Origin: Chrysopilus asiliformis
Taxonomy: Eukaryota; Arthropoda; Insecta; Diptera; Rhagionidae
Assembly: GCA_964034945.1 (NCBI GenBank)
Contig: OZ035960.1
Location: 11,722,457 to 11,786,456 of the forward strand
DNA length: 64,000 bases
Direction: 5' to 3'
Part shown: positions 45,363 through 59,000 of the stretch, piece by piece
Position numbering within the stretch: the first letter of the stretch is position 1
Layout: each line of letters starts with the position of its first letter
The notes under the pieces: generated by a model
Database searches by the model: none
What the model was told of the DNA's origin: nothing
The model's input: only the letters and a program-made list of their open reading frames with translations
Made by a program: the position numbers and the translations under genes

Positions 45363-47378
45363 TAGACCTATGATGGGTTTTTTTTTAAGTTTTAGCAAAA
45401 AGCGCGAAGCAAAGAAAGATCCACAGCTGAAGACCACCTCACAACAAAAACAAGACTTGTTTTAAAAAGCTTGAACTCGCAACCCACTTGGTTGTTAATT
45501 TATCTAAACGTCTGCTTACAGATCAAATTTTGTCGGTATTTTAGCATAGGCATACGATTTTCAAGGAAATATTAAATTAAAATGTTTTTTGAATCCCCCT
45601 GCCGCGCTTTGTGTGATCAAACTAAAAAAAATATTGAGATTTTTGTTATTCTACGACTACACAGGCCGACAAGTACGCATTTTTTATTTTTTTTTTTGCA
45701 TCAAATAATCCAAAAACAAATACCCTAACATCGAAATCATCAAAATCATTATCAGCCTCTCCGATTATCCAATTTTTTTTCCAATGGAAACGTGGCTTAC
45801 TCATGATCACAGTATGCTCTAAAAAGCATTTAAACTTCTTATTAAAAAATCAAAAAGTTCAATAATATCAAGAAGAGGTCTAAATTAGTGTTATCTGAAA
45901 ATCGGGAAATTTCCCCAATTAATTCTCAAGATTGACAATAAAAATTCAAGTGATCCATTACCCTCCCAAAATATTTTAAAAATCCAAGTATTTTGGTAGA
46001 CACTTTGATTTATCGGTATTTAAAAACTACTTGATCTTTCTTTGTCAGATTTTATGATTTTAACCGAGTTAATTTATAAGCTATTCAAATAATATAATCA
46101 AGCCGAAGAGTGTTTTTATGACCAGAATCTTGATGTTGGGTCATATCTGATCATATTTTTTATTGTTATTATTGTAGAAAAAAATGCTTTCTCATGTTGT
46201 CCGGTTGAAACTGTGATTCCCAAATTCGTCCAAACAATAAACAAACCGCTCAATGGACATTTTTTTCAAAATTTTTATCTCGCTTATTTGTTTATTTTTG
46301 AGCTGATAATGACGTTTTGTAACTAATCAGACGTTCACGTTAATGGGGGACCTGATTTTTTTAGTTTAATAACTTGTTTATTTTTTGAAAAACTGTTTAA
46401 GTTATATTTTCAAAACCGTTGAAGAATATTCGGAAAAACCCCGCATTCAAAACAAAAACTTTTCAACATAATTCAATTTCCCAAATTGTAAAACAAATAA
46501 GAAAACTCAGTTTTTATTTTTCGCGAAAATTGGTCCTTTAGCGCAAAGTATTCCTAAAAAATTAAGTAGTACTTAGCTTACTTCTAAGCAATAGAATTCT
46601 GGGAATTAAAAAATTTAAGTCAGGCTTAAGTTGTTAAGTTTCGTTGGTGTAAACGACAATTAATGATTTTGCAAAGGTACACTTCCCCATTAAACCGGAA
46701 GTGATATTCTAGTTTTCAAAGATTCTTTGTTATATAAAATTTTCATTAATAAATTAAATTCAGGAATCATTGGGTATTTGCTTACAAATTTACTGTTTAT
46801 CAAAATTGTATCATTCCTGGTAATTTAAATGAAATGAAAATTATGGTGATTTTTCTATAAAATTCCCCAGTATTACAAGTTAATAGGAAGCATTTTATGT
46901 TGACAACTATTGCATCTCATATCTGTTGATTCCAAGTATACAATATTTGGTCATTTTTAATTTTATACCGTTAAATCTACGTAAATCGAAAACGCTCCGA
47001 ACCAGAAAATTTGTCCTACTTCCTAGACAATCTTTCGGTTCATCCAGGATCCAACTTAGATAGGGTTCGCTGTATAAGAAAAAGGTCTTACATACGAGTA
47101 CATCTTTAGTCATGGAGTTCTGCGTGAACGATTTAAATGATATGTTTTAATAATCCGAAGCTACCGTTTTGTAGATTTGCAAGAAAATCGGGGTTTTTAC
47201 TTCTGTCGACTATTTATTTTTGAGCTTCCCATGGCATACGTCATGCTAATTTCTGGCTTTTCTAACCCCTGCCCCTGTTTGTCATGGGGTTTTACGCTTT
47301 TTTGTATGAAGTTTGTCTGGTGTCACTCTAGGTACTGTAGACCCCCCCCCCCCCTTCGCGGCCACACCCTTACCTATA
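45363..47378. other. Intergenic, nothing assigned
   Basis: About 2 kb of AT-rich DNA without a recognisable gene or repeat. A poly-C run lies near 47342-47354. Confidence 0.5.
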
Positions 47379-47768
47379 AAGGTGCCGCTCCACATGAGAG
47401 TAAATGCCGGCGAGAACCTCTCGATAGCAGCTACTCGCAAATGGACACATCTCTGAGAGTAGCTCGCAGAAACTCGCAAAAACTCGCGAGCTAGTTTCTG
47501 CGAGCTGTCAAAAGTGATTCTACTCTCTAGTCGACACGCACCCACTGAACTCTCGGGGAGTTGCTCGCCAGATACGAACGGCGTTTAAATTTCGCTAGTA
47601 GCTCTCGAGAACTCGCCAAAACAAGATGTCAAAAAAAAAATCAAGATATTGGTCTTGAAAAGAGAAAAATCGCCGAAATTAACTCTCAAATGGACAACCT
47701 CTTGCGAGTGACTCTCGAGAGTTTTTGAGAGTTACTCGCGTATTTACTCTCATGTGGAGCGGCACCTT
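47379..47768. mobile_element. 390-bp MITE with 27-bp perfect ends
   Basis: Terminal inverted repeats start AAGGTGCCGCTCCACATGAG and match perfectly for about 27 bp at both ends. The interior is rich in CTCGCAAA / CTCTCGAGA words in both orientations. Clear in structure, unknown in family. Confidence 0.85.
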
Positions 47769-48528
47769 AAAAGGGCATCGTACTTATAAAGATTGCTCAA
47801 ATATCCTTTTTCACTTTTTTTGGGAAAAGTTTAATGAGAGTTTCAAAATCACGAATCTTATGTCGAAATTTAGTATTTTTTCCCCAAGACCTGTCTGAAA
47901 AACGCTATTTTCTTAAAATTTGTGACGAAAGTGGTTCCTGTATACAAAATTCTTTCGCCCACCAATGACCAGTCCACATTCTAACCTTTGGTAAAACTAA
48001 ACCAAAACACTTTTCATGCCTGTCAAACTTTGACAGTGGCGTAGTTTAAAAGTGTATGGTATATCCCTTGAAAAATTGTTCGTCTTTTACTTAAGTAAAT
48101 TCTCATAAACAAAATGGAACATCTGTATTAGAGAAACTATAATATAGAGAGTGGATATCAGCAATGATAAAAGAACTTCATCATTGATATCAGCACTTAA
48201 TAGACTGAGTAGGACAGTATATTAACTCCAACTAGAACAGTATATTCGGCCAGGTGGGACAGCTTTTTCTCAGATTAGAACAATTTTTCAATTTATAAAA
48301 ACAAGTACGACTTTCCAAAAATTTTTGATACTTCAGATATGAGTTTTTTCTTATAATAACCGATTTGTAACAATGAATCAAATTTTTAAAGTTTTTCGCA
48401 TTCGTTTTTGGGTTTGGCGGCCATTTTTACACGCCTCATTGTCCACTCTATAGATTATAGACTCTCTAATCCGCATAAAAAACCTACAGAACTACAAACA
48501 AAAACTTGAAAATATTTCCAAAAATACA
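47769..48528. other. Intergenic downstream of codanin-1, nothing assigned
   Basis: AT-rich, with no feature before the probable poly(A) signal of the codanin-1 gene. Confidence 0.5.
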
Positions 48529-48534
48529 TTTATT
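48529..48534 (-). terminator. Probable poly(A) signal of codanin-1
   Basis: AATAAA on the - strand, about 170 bases after the stop codon. Confidence 0.4.
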
Positions 48535-48704
48535 ATATTTCTATTTATTTCAGAATGAATACTTTTAATATGGGTAGTATTCACCAGTCAAGTATATAAA
48601 ATTGTAAAACGGAAATTGTCATTTGTACATGAAAAGCTTGAAAAACTAAAATAAAAGCGACGATTAAAACTCCGATCAAAATAAAATTTACTCCAAAACA
48701 GTAG

Positions 48705-51700
48705 TCAAAACTGATCCGTACCACGTGCAAAGTCTGTTAGCATTTCCATAAACAATTGAGATTTTGCATCATCATCAGATAAATTATATAACGATGATGA
48801 TGTCTTAACTCGAATCGATCCCAGTGTATGCGATATTAAATTAAGAACCTCCTGTAAAAGAGTAGAAAATCATTTTGTTATTTGACTGAAACCGAACTTA
48901 ATAAATTGGATCCATACATTTGACCAGTCAATCTTAAATAAACCCACAAACTGTTCATTAAGGAAGTCGAGCGTAATCAGATTGGCATTAACCAAGGCAA
49001 TAAGTAATTGTGCCAAACATTCGAATCCTTCTGAATTACCACCCAATGCCCGAACGAAATAGGGCTTAACTAGCGGCAGGAAAATATTATCTAAAAATAA
49101 ACACAATAATTAATAAAGTTATTACAGAACTCTGCCATATAGTAGCAATAAATATAATAAATTACCGCAATTTTCTTCTTTCGTTTGGTTTTCCTCATCT
49201 TTGGAATTTGTTTTTTCTGCAAAAATGACATAGGGTTTTAATTCATCACACAACCAAATGTTAATAAACTTCTCAATCAGATGCTCTCCAACAATCTTAT
49301 AGTGATTTTCAACTGGTAAAAGAGGCGATAATTAAAAAATATGAATTGAAGAAAAAAATTTGTTTTTATTTACTTAAATTCTGCATCAAATAAACCGTCA
49401 TAAGGCCAGAAATCCGAATCGCGGTACTTGGCAGCTTGTGTGATCGAACACAATTCAATAAATCATCACAGAACTTTTCAATTTCGCTAGCATTAACCAA
49501 TTCTGGACATTTTGATGTGAAATGTAGTAAATTTTGTAAATTCATAAAAACATCAGACGGTGATCCCTTATCCAAATCAATATTCAAGGACGTTTGAACA
49601 ATTTGTGACTTTTTCGGTGGTCCATTGCATAATCTATCAGCTTCAGCACGAATGTCCTTTGAATAGAATGTAATATCCGGGAAATGTGTGGCTTTCCATT
49701 CTTCCGCTTTTAATCTACATTTTCTTACAACCAATGACATGCAAGTTTTCTTCACACTTTCTGGTGTTTCACTCGGCAGTAGGGCATCGAGTGATTTCTG
49801 AAAAGAATTAAACATTTTTTAGAAATTTCACAATAGATTTTATTATTTTCTAATCATACTTGTGTTCGTGTTTCAATCATTTTCGGAATTTCAGTATCCC
49901 ATTTTAATAAAACTGTTTTGTGTGTCTCGGTGTAGATTTCACGTAGATCATTCATTACCTGTTTCTGAAAAGGAGAAATATAAAACGGGTTTTTAATCGA
50001 TATCATTATAATACGAGCAATAATTTTATGTAAACTTTTTCTCTAATATATGACTTTTAACACTCTAACTGCCACGTCAGTCAAAAAGACCTGACACCTA
50101 ACTGTACACAACGGCCACATTGAAAATTATTAAAGTGTTCGCTGCAACCGAAACGATTTTTTGTAGTTGCACACATTTTATGGTAATAAAATAACATTTA
50201 GGTATAATTATACCCGTATGGTGAAACCAAAGGGTATATTAACTTTGCCTTACCGTTTGTAACGCCAAGATCCCGTCATCGCACAAAAAAATTAATTACA
50301 CCAGTGTGTTTAGAATGATAAAAATATTTAATTTTTGCATGTCCGTCCGTCTGTCCGTCCGTCCGTCCGTCTGTCTGTCTGTGGCGCAGATTGCGGTCGC
50401 ACGGATTGAGCTAGAGACTTGAAAGTTTGCACAGATCCGTTTTTCGTAAAATGTGAGGCTAAGTTCGTTACTGGGCAAAAATGGACCATTAGGGGGGGTA
50501 CCCCCCATACGAACGAAATCGTTTTTATGAATATCTCAAAACCGGTGCATCTTATCAAAAAAGTCCAAGAACAAAAGTTATTTAGGATATGATTCTACAT
50601 AAAACTCCTATACATCAAAATCCGATTGGAATAAATTTAAAAAAATCTTATTGGAAAGTTTGACTTCAAAGTGGAATTTTGGTATAACTGTTCGAATTTT
50701 GATACGAATATCACCATACGGGTCTCCAATGATTGCCAGATTGGCAATTATAGCTTTTGTTATGTTTTTGTTTCAATTTTTTTTTTCTTTTAGTGCCTTT
50801 TTGACTGACACCTAAATATTCGAAAAAGGCTTAAAACTGTCGTGGCAGTTAGAGTGTTAAGTGTCCATAGTTTCCGGGGACAAAAATGCGATTGCAGACC
50901 TCATATTCGGGAAAATTCGTTAAGGCCCTGTAAGGATACCGCGAATATTTTTTTCACCATTTTTTTGAAGAAAAAAAACTGTCAGTAGGGGGTTTTTTGC
51001 GGTCGCTGATCACGAATCTGATGTTGAAGTTTCAAAATTTTAACAGGAATGTTCTGCAAGGATAATGAAAATATTATTTTTCCGCTTTCACGAATAAAGA
51101 TCTCCATATGGCGGTTTTTCGGTCAATGACTACGAGTTTGATGATTGAATTTTAAAATTCGAAACAAAAGCTCGCTTAGGGATAACGCGAATGAATATCC
51201 TCTTAATTGCTTTTCTCATCGAAATTAGGTGTTTTTTGGATCGGGGATTTTAAAATAACGGTAATACATCATCTTTTTTTCTCCAAAACCATGGCTTGGT
51301 CTTTCAGGTACTCTAAATTTACGTAACTTAAAATTTTTATACGGATAAAAAAGAATTCCTATCACCCGAAACTAACTTAAAATTAATAAAAATAATCTCG
51401 TATTCCTGGGTGGATATGTTTTACACAAAATCTCATTTAATTCCTTTTACATTTGCAAAATTTCATAAAAACTTTGGTGGTTCTAACGACTTTTTTCCAC
51501 ACTATAAGCTCGACAAAGAGAAAATAATAATATCTGAGGTTTCCCAACAAAAAAAGAACACTAAAATATCCAAAATATATGTCAGAATTGTTCAGCAATG
51601 GACAATCCCAATATCATATGAAACCCCTAAAAATAATTAATAGTCACCATACGGCTATATTGAGTAAATAAAAAATCTTCATTCATTCTATTGGGACGTG

Positions 51701-54700
51701 AACTGATCCATTGTCATGCCATGAAGCAGGGAGTATCATTGAGAAATAAATTTCCATGATTAACTGTTATTACGTTGCCACTTTAACAATCACACAATAA
51801 AAGTAAATAAAAAAGTCCGGGATGGAGAATTATGAAGCTCCAATTCCCGGAATTACACCCCAACAAATATGTATTTTGAACAGGACGAGTAAATGTGTTA
51901 TCCTGCTATATTCAGCAAACCTATGGAATTCCATCAGTATGGGATGGTAATATATTAAATATACGGTAGTGATATTTACCACAGTTGTGGATAAATTTTG
52001 TTGAATCATATCTAGTGCTTCGCTTTTAGATGGTATGAGAATCTTCATTTGATAATCCTTAATAACAGCTGATGTTATTCTTTCAATCAAAAATTCAATA
52101 ATTCTTCGCATCGATAAACTCTGCGATTGGAGAAATGCTTCCGATAGCTTCGTTTGGGCATCCTTGTCTTGTTGGCTAATTAATGTTGTCCCTGTGGCGT
52201 TCACTAGTGCTGGTGTTTCGGATATCCTTGTCGTTATGTATCGATATCGACCCGTCCTCGAAACGCTTTTCGATAGTTTGGCTGGCATTATGGAGACTCG
52301 GAAGTCGGCGAGGAAAGGACATGCCACATTCAAAATGTTTTCAAGCATTGGATCCAGGGCGTCAACTATTGAAAGGTCATCATTCGATTTCTGGTGGTGG
52401 TGGCGTTTCACTTGATTTTTTGCACTTGAATGGATTTCGTTCGGTTGCTGTGTTAGAGTACACTTCCATTCAGTTGCCATTGTTTCAACGTTTGAAAGGA
52501 AAATCGGATCGTTCTGTTTGAATGCACCGCTCAAGGATGCTGGCACCACAACAGTAATCTCTTCGCCACCTCGATATAATAAACTGCTCCAAGTGTCCTG
52601 TCGACTACTCCGATATTTGTAGTAATCCTCGGGAAGATTCAACTGTTCGAATAGCCAACCCAAGCACGAGCGAATTATGAAAATCGACGTCGGACGCATT
52701 TTCAGTAGATCCGATCCGTTATTGTTGCATGCAAGGCATATGTAGATATCGTATAATATCTGTATAACATGATGATAGTATGATAAGCGAACGGCAACAT
52801 AATCCAACATGGATATATATTGGACTAGCCACGGTACTGTGATAATTAATTTCCGTTCCATTATGGATTTTTTCAGAATCTCGACAATATCGAACGTTGG
52901 CCGGATCTAAAATTAAAAGATAAAATTTTAAATTCATTTCAATGGTATAAAAAATCTAGAATAATAGCAATATGCAATTAACGTATTTAATTAAATTCAT
53001 AAACAGACCATATTCCGCATTTCAATTTGCTTTTTATCAACCAAAGCGTTCCGAACGCCATCATAATTATGTCGACGTGACATCACAAGGCCTAAAAATT
53101 TCGCCAAAATTAACATTGTTGAAACGGTCTCGGGACGAACCTAAAATTGAACAGGAATCGTGCTTTTAGAAGTTTTGTATGAATTATTATTTGTTTAGCA
53201 GATATTCTTTATTATTTTATATTTTATTATAATGGCACAACCCTCCTCCTCACCTTGCATGGAAGGATCAACGGAGCTCTAATATCCTCTAATATCTAAT
53301 ATCCTATCAAAAGGACCCTATGCCCACGGTTTAGCCACAACAGTGGTATAAGTTTTTGACAAAACTTTTTTTTAGAAAAAGTCAGGAAATTCATTTCCAG
53401 CGACAAACAACAAGTTAGTTTTTGGTTTTTAGCTTCGAAATCATCGCTTTTATGTCATCCACTCACCCGATAGATAATTCGATTTACCCGAAAACAGCTG
53501 ATTAGGAAAATACTTTCCACAGAAATTTTCTGAAATTTTCCTTAAGCCTGGAAACAATTTTCTTGAAAAATTATTCCAACGTTTCTTTTTTTATAGTAGC
53601 CAAACAAGTTTATGGTTTTCATAATCTAGACTTTTATCCCAGATAATTCAATTCATTATATTTTATTAGGCGCTAAAAAAACAATCACCAAATAAGCAAA
53701 ATATACTCGGAATTTTTACGAAACACGCATATATCACAAAAAAATTCCCCTGCGGCGCGTTTCCCTATATTGATATTTTTACAATTTCGGTTCCACTTAA
53801 AAATCTTGGAAAACTCGAGTTTAATCTAATTTGGAACTGTGTTAAGTTTAATAAAGCGAGAATCACTATCACTTAATACTAGACTCTGACCGAAGATCAG
53901 TTTTTTGGCCGAAACCGAAGCCGAGCTTTGGCAATTTTCTTAACTTTCGGCCGAAACCGAAGGATTACATAAATGCTGAGATGGAATGAAAATGCGGTTC
54001 TATTAAAATTCGATTAAAATTCATGCGTTGAGAAAAAAGATGACTTCTAAATTTTTGCAATTTTTCTTAGACATATATTTCGTCTATTTTGAGTTCTGCC
54101 AAAAAATCTTTCGAGGAGACAGAGATTTCCAAGACAATTCTAATTTCTTGGACAAAAAAAATATTGGGAAAAATCTGTAATGTCATAAATAATAGGTCCG
54201 TGAAGTGAACCCATTTCTCGTGACTTTTATCCAAAGTTTTGGTATTCAAATTTTACCAAGAAAATAAAAAAATGTTCGCCGTTTACCTCTAGAAGTGTTT
54301 GTTTTAAAATTTTGAAAAATTCAAAAAGCCGTCTTTATGGATTACAAAAATTACAATGAAGTTAAAATATCAATTGTTAATATTGTACATACAAATCAAG
54401 ACTGTATTATAAAGATTCTTTAGAACAAAATTCTTCATTACGTCTCAATGCGTAATATTGATATTGTAAACTATTATAACACCGCATAACAAACTCTTTT
54501 GTAAAAATATGATTTCTAATTTAATATTCTGAATATATACTCTCTATATGATATATCATCTAGGAGTATATTAGATTTAGTATACTGTTTGAAAGCATTG
54601 AACCATCGGTCGGATACAGAAATAAACTACACTAGGCTGTAAGGGATGACAAAAGACCTTAATATCCGCAGGTCCATCGGTCTGCCTATCTGTCCTTCTG

Positions 54701-56012
54701 TTCGTCTGCCCGTATGTCTGTCCGTATGTCTGTCTGCCCGTATATTTGTCTGTCCGTCTGTATCCGTGAACATTATAACTTTCGAAAAGATTGAGCTAGA
54801 GACTTAAAATTTACTCTTTAGCAGTTGCGTTTCTCATCAATGACATTTAAAAAGACGAAATGTGTTTCAAATATGATTTTACCTAACCGTTCCATACATC
54901 AAAATCCAATTTGACCAATCCTTCCTTCTCACCTTCCTCCCATGCAAATGGATATTTTTTCATAAAAACTTTGTCTCTCCTCATATAGAGTAGTACTTGA
55001 ATATTACCCCCTGCCAATTGTAACTTTTCTCATGTTTTCCATCTACGACTTCTATTATACGTAACGGTGCTAAATATTATATAATATTTCATGCGTATAT
55101 TCAGATTGAATTAACCATAAACACAATTATAGAGACTTAAATAATTAAGAGCTTTTGTAATCACATTTGAATATCCTGTAAAACACTAAACGGCTTTATT
55201 GCTTCAAACCCATAGAACAAAGATTAAAGTAAATGCTTGTAAAGCTTTAATCAAAACATCAGATTCCAATAAATTAATCAACAGAAATCAATTGAAAATA
55301 ATTTTAGTTAAAATTGGGAATAATTTGTTATATTATGATTGCATAATATTTGATTGATTTCGCATTAAATAAATAGAAATAAACGAAATCAAATGTCAAT
55401 TTTGTATGAATCAATTAAACACAACATGATTTTGTTAGAATTTAGAAACGATATTTAATTTAATTTAACTCAAACTTTTGACTTTAAAATAACAACGTTT
55501 AAAGATTCTAATTTTATCAGTTGAAATTCAAAAGTTTATAAAAATATTTCCTTAATATTTAATCGTCGTGAACTTTAAAAAAAAACTTTTTAATGAAATT
55601 GTATTTCAAATGTAAAACATAACAAAAGCTATAATTGCCAATCTGGCAATCATTGGAGACCCGTATGGTGATATTCGTATCAAAATTCGAACAGTTATAC
55701 CAAAATTCCACTTTGAAGTCAAACTTTCCAATAAGATTTTTTAAAATTTGTTCCAATCGGATTTTGATGTATGGGAGTTTTATGTAGAATCATATTCTAA
55801 ATAACTTTTGTTCTTGGACTTTTTTGATAAGATACAGCGTTTTTGAGATATTCGCAAAAAACGTTTTCGTTCGTATGGGGGGTACCCCCCCTAATGGTCC
55901 ATTTTTGCCCATTAACGAACTTAGCCTCGCATTTTACGAAAAACGGATCTGTGCAAAAATTCAAGCCTCTAGCTCAATCCGTGCGCCCGCAATCCGCGCC
56001 ACAGACAGACGG

Positions 56013-56050
<38 letters not shown>

Positions 56051-59000
56051 GGACAGACGGACGGACATGCAGAAATTAATTATTTTTATCATTCTAAACA
56101 CACTGGTGTAATTCATTTTTATGTGTGATGACGGGATCTTGGCGTTACAAACGGTAAGGCAAAGTTAATATACCCTTTGGTTTCACCATACGGGTATAAA
56201 AATGTCAGTTTTCTTTGGTCGCCAACGGCATTTTCGCACCAAACCATTTTCATCCAATTAAAACAAACATACACGAATGAAAATGGAAAATACGAAATTT
56301 AATTATATGGTCTAGAAAACGGTAACTATGGTAATGTCGGGACGTTTTCTTATTTTTATCGTTTTATTATGCAGACCTTGTGAAATTTCATAGACAATTT
56401 TAAAGCAATGAAAATGTATTTTTAATTTGATTTAAATGAGAAACTTTTATAGAAAACTCTATTCTCTATATACTTGACATACAATTTATAATATTTGACA
56501 ACATTATAATTAATTAACTTACTACATATTCCAGGTATTCGTGCTGTTCATTAGTTGACGGTAAATTTAATACTTCATACGAGGAATTATTCATTTCAAT
56601 TAATTCCGTTGTTAGAGTAATTTTTAATTGTTCGCTAAATGTAACACAACTACTGGATGTTAAATAGAAATTCCGGAAAAATGCTTGTTTTCCTGGAAAT
56701 TGAAAAGCTGTACTAAAATTGCTCGGCATTTCTAAACGTTGACTTAATTTCGTTAATTTCTCAGGATCAATATTTGGTAAATTCAGATCCGATGGTGAAT
56801 CCTAAAAAAATGGAAATTTAATTTTAGTATTATATGATTTTTGTTAGGTTATTTGCTGCTACTTACGATAAAATTTGATGAAATAATAAGTTGTGACGTG
56901 AAAAGTTTTGCCAAGTGGGACATGTTTATGGGATGATCGGAATATGATAGCAGCGATCGTACTTTTGGTCCTAATTCTGATCCAAAAGAAAATTGTGGAC
57001 TGATATGCTTGCATTCCCAGGTCCTGAAATGTAGAACAATAATTGACTTCAATTTATGATATTCTAAAAGAACTGGAGTATGGTTTGGTTTAAATTTCAA
57101 CTTTTATATCCAGAGCCGTATATTTAACCTCGATGCGTAAAAGTTTTCACATGCGGCGCATTTTTTTTTGTCATTTCTTTCACGTAACACACGTTTTGCT
57201 TTGAAAAATTTGTAGTTTGAAATTCTAATCGTGTTAAAAATATCCAAATCTCTATAACAAATGCCATTTTCCAATATTTCTATCCGATTTTTCTTTTGGC
57301 CACCCAAAGTAAGCTTTTATTTACATTCATTTATTAGATTGACATGTTGTACCTTAATTCTGTGGTAATTTGCCAAAGCAATTTCAAAATTTCAAAAAAT
57401 ATGACATGACAAAACTTTCCTTTGGCTGGTTATTTTAAAGTTTAAATTAACGTTTAAAATAAATGTTTAATTAACGAACAAACTAAAAATTTGATCATGT
57501 CATATTTTTTTTAAATTTTGAAATTGCTTCGTTCAAAATTTGAAAAATGTAGTTATCAAGTTTTGGCATATTACCACAGAATTTTGGCCCACCTCTCTAT
57601 ATCTGATGAACTTAAAACTTGGTACACTTACGTCGGTTCAAAAACAATACAATATGTAAAATGCATGAATAAGAAAAACAAGATGGTGCCATTTTATCTA
57701 AATTAATTATGGTAAATAGCAATAGCCATTAATTCGAATTTCGAACTCAATAAAAAACATAACAAAAGCTATAATTGCCTATCTGGCAAAATTTGAACAG
57801 TTGTACCAAAATTCCACTTTGAAGTCAAACTTTCCAATAAAATTTTTTAAAATTTATTCCAATGGGATTTTGATGTATGGGAGTTTTATGTAGAATTATA
57901 TCCTAAATAACTTTTGTGCTTGCACTTTTTTGATAAGATGCACCGTTTTTGAGGTATTCGCAAAAAACGTTTTCGTTCGTATGGGGGGTACCCCCCCTAA
58001 TGGTCCATTTTTTCCCGTTAACGAACTTAGCCTCGCATTTTACGAAAAACGGATCCACGCAAATTTTCAAGTCTCTAGCTCAATCCGTGTGCCCGTAATC
58101 CGCGCCACAGACGGACGGACAGACAGACAGACAGACGGACGGACATCCAAAATTCAATTTTTTTTATCATTCTAAACACACTGGTGTAATTCATTTTTTT
58201 GTGCGATGACGGGATCTTGGCGTTACAAACGGTAAGGCAAATCTAATATACCCTTTGGTTTCACCATACGGGTATAAACAGAATAGTCGCACGAGGTTGG
58301 CGAAAGACAGACGTAATTTTTACCCCGATGGAGCATATACCCTGCGTTTGGGGTGAGAGTTTGTGTGTGTCCTTCCCTCATAACTTTCCACTAACCGGTT
58401 TAGGTCCTGTTTTGGTTTTGGCTGAATTACGATTTTAGTAAGAAAAACAAATTCGACATCCCCCTAACTTTAGACCCTCTTTCCTTGTATCTTTTGATCC
58501 ACTGCTGGACAGATTTCGATCCCGTTTTCGCCATTCGGTTAAAAATGAATATTTCAGTGTAAAATAATTCATTGTCCCCCTCCCCCCTCCGCTTTAAAAC
58601 CCCTCTCCATGTATCTTTTAATCCACTATACCGACATTTTTTTTTTACTTTTTAGTACGTTTTTATGTGTTTTCACGGTTTTGTTTGTACTAGAGTGACT
58701 GTATAAAACTAGAGTATGACGATCGTGAAACCGTTGACTGTTTGAAAAGTATCAAACAGTCATTAATTTGAAAATTTTGTTGAAAAAATCAACTTTGTTT
58801 TCAGTTTTTCTTTAAAGAATTTATTCTATTTAAATTTGTGTCACCATAGTTTTATATAGTCATTCTAGTTTATATCCCTAAAAAAAATACAAATAAAACA
58901 TTAATACCCACTTTAAAATCGCATAGAATAAATCCCTTTGTTTCTTGAAGGCAGCAAATTCTCGATCTGAAGTGAAATTTTCTCTCGTATCGTTATCCTC

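Noticed and set aside
53880..53965. GGCCGAAACCGAA repeated words
   Set aside because: Two degenerate copies only; too short to define an element here.
55559..55756. - strand frames around the DINE-1-like copies, such as the TDRQTDRQ-type translations
   Set aside because: They are translations of the microsatellite, not proteins.
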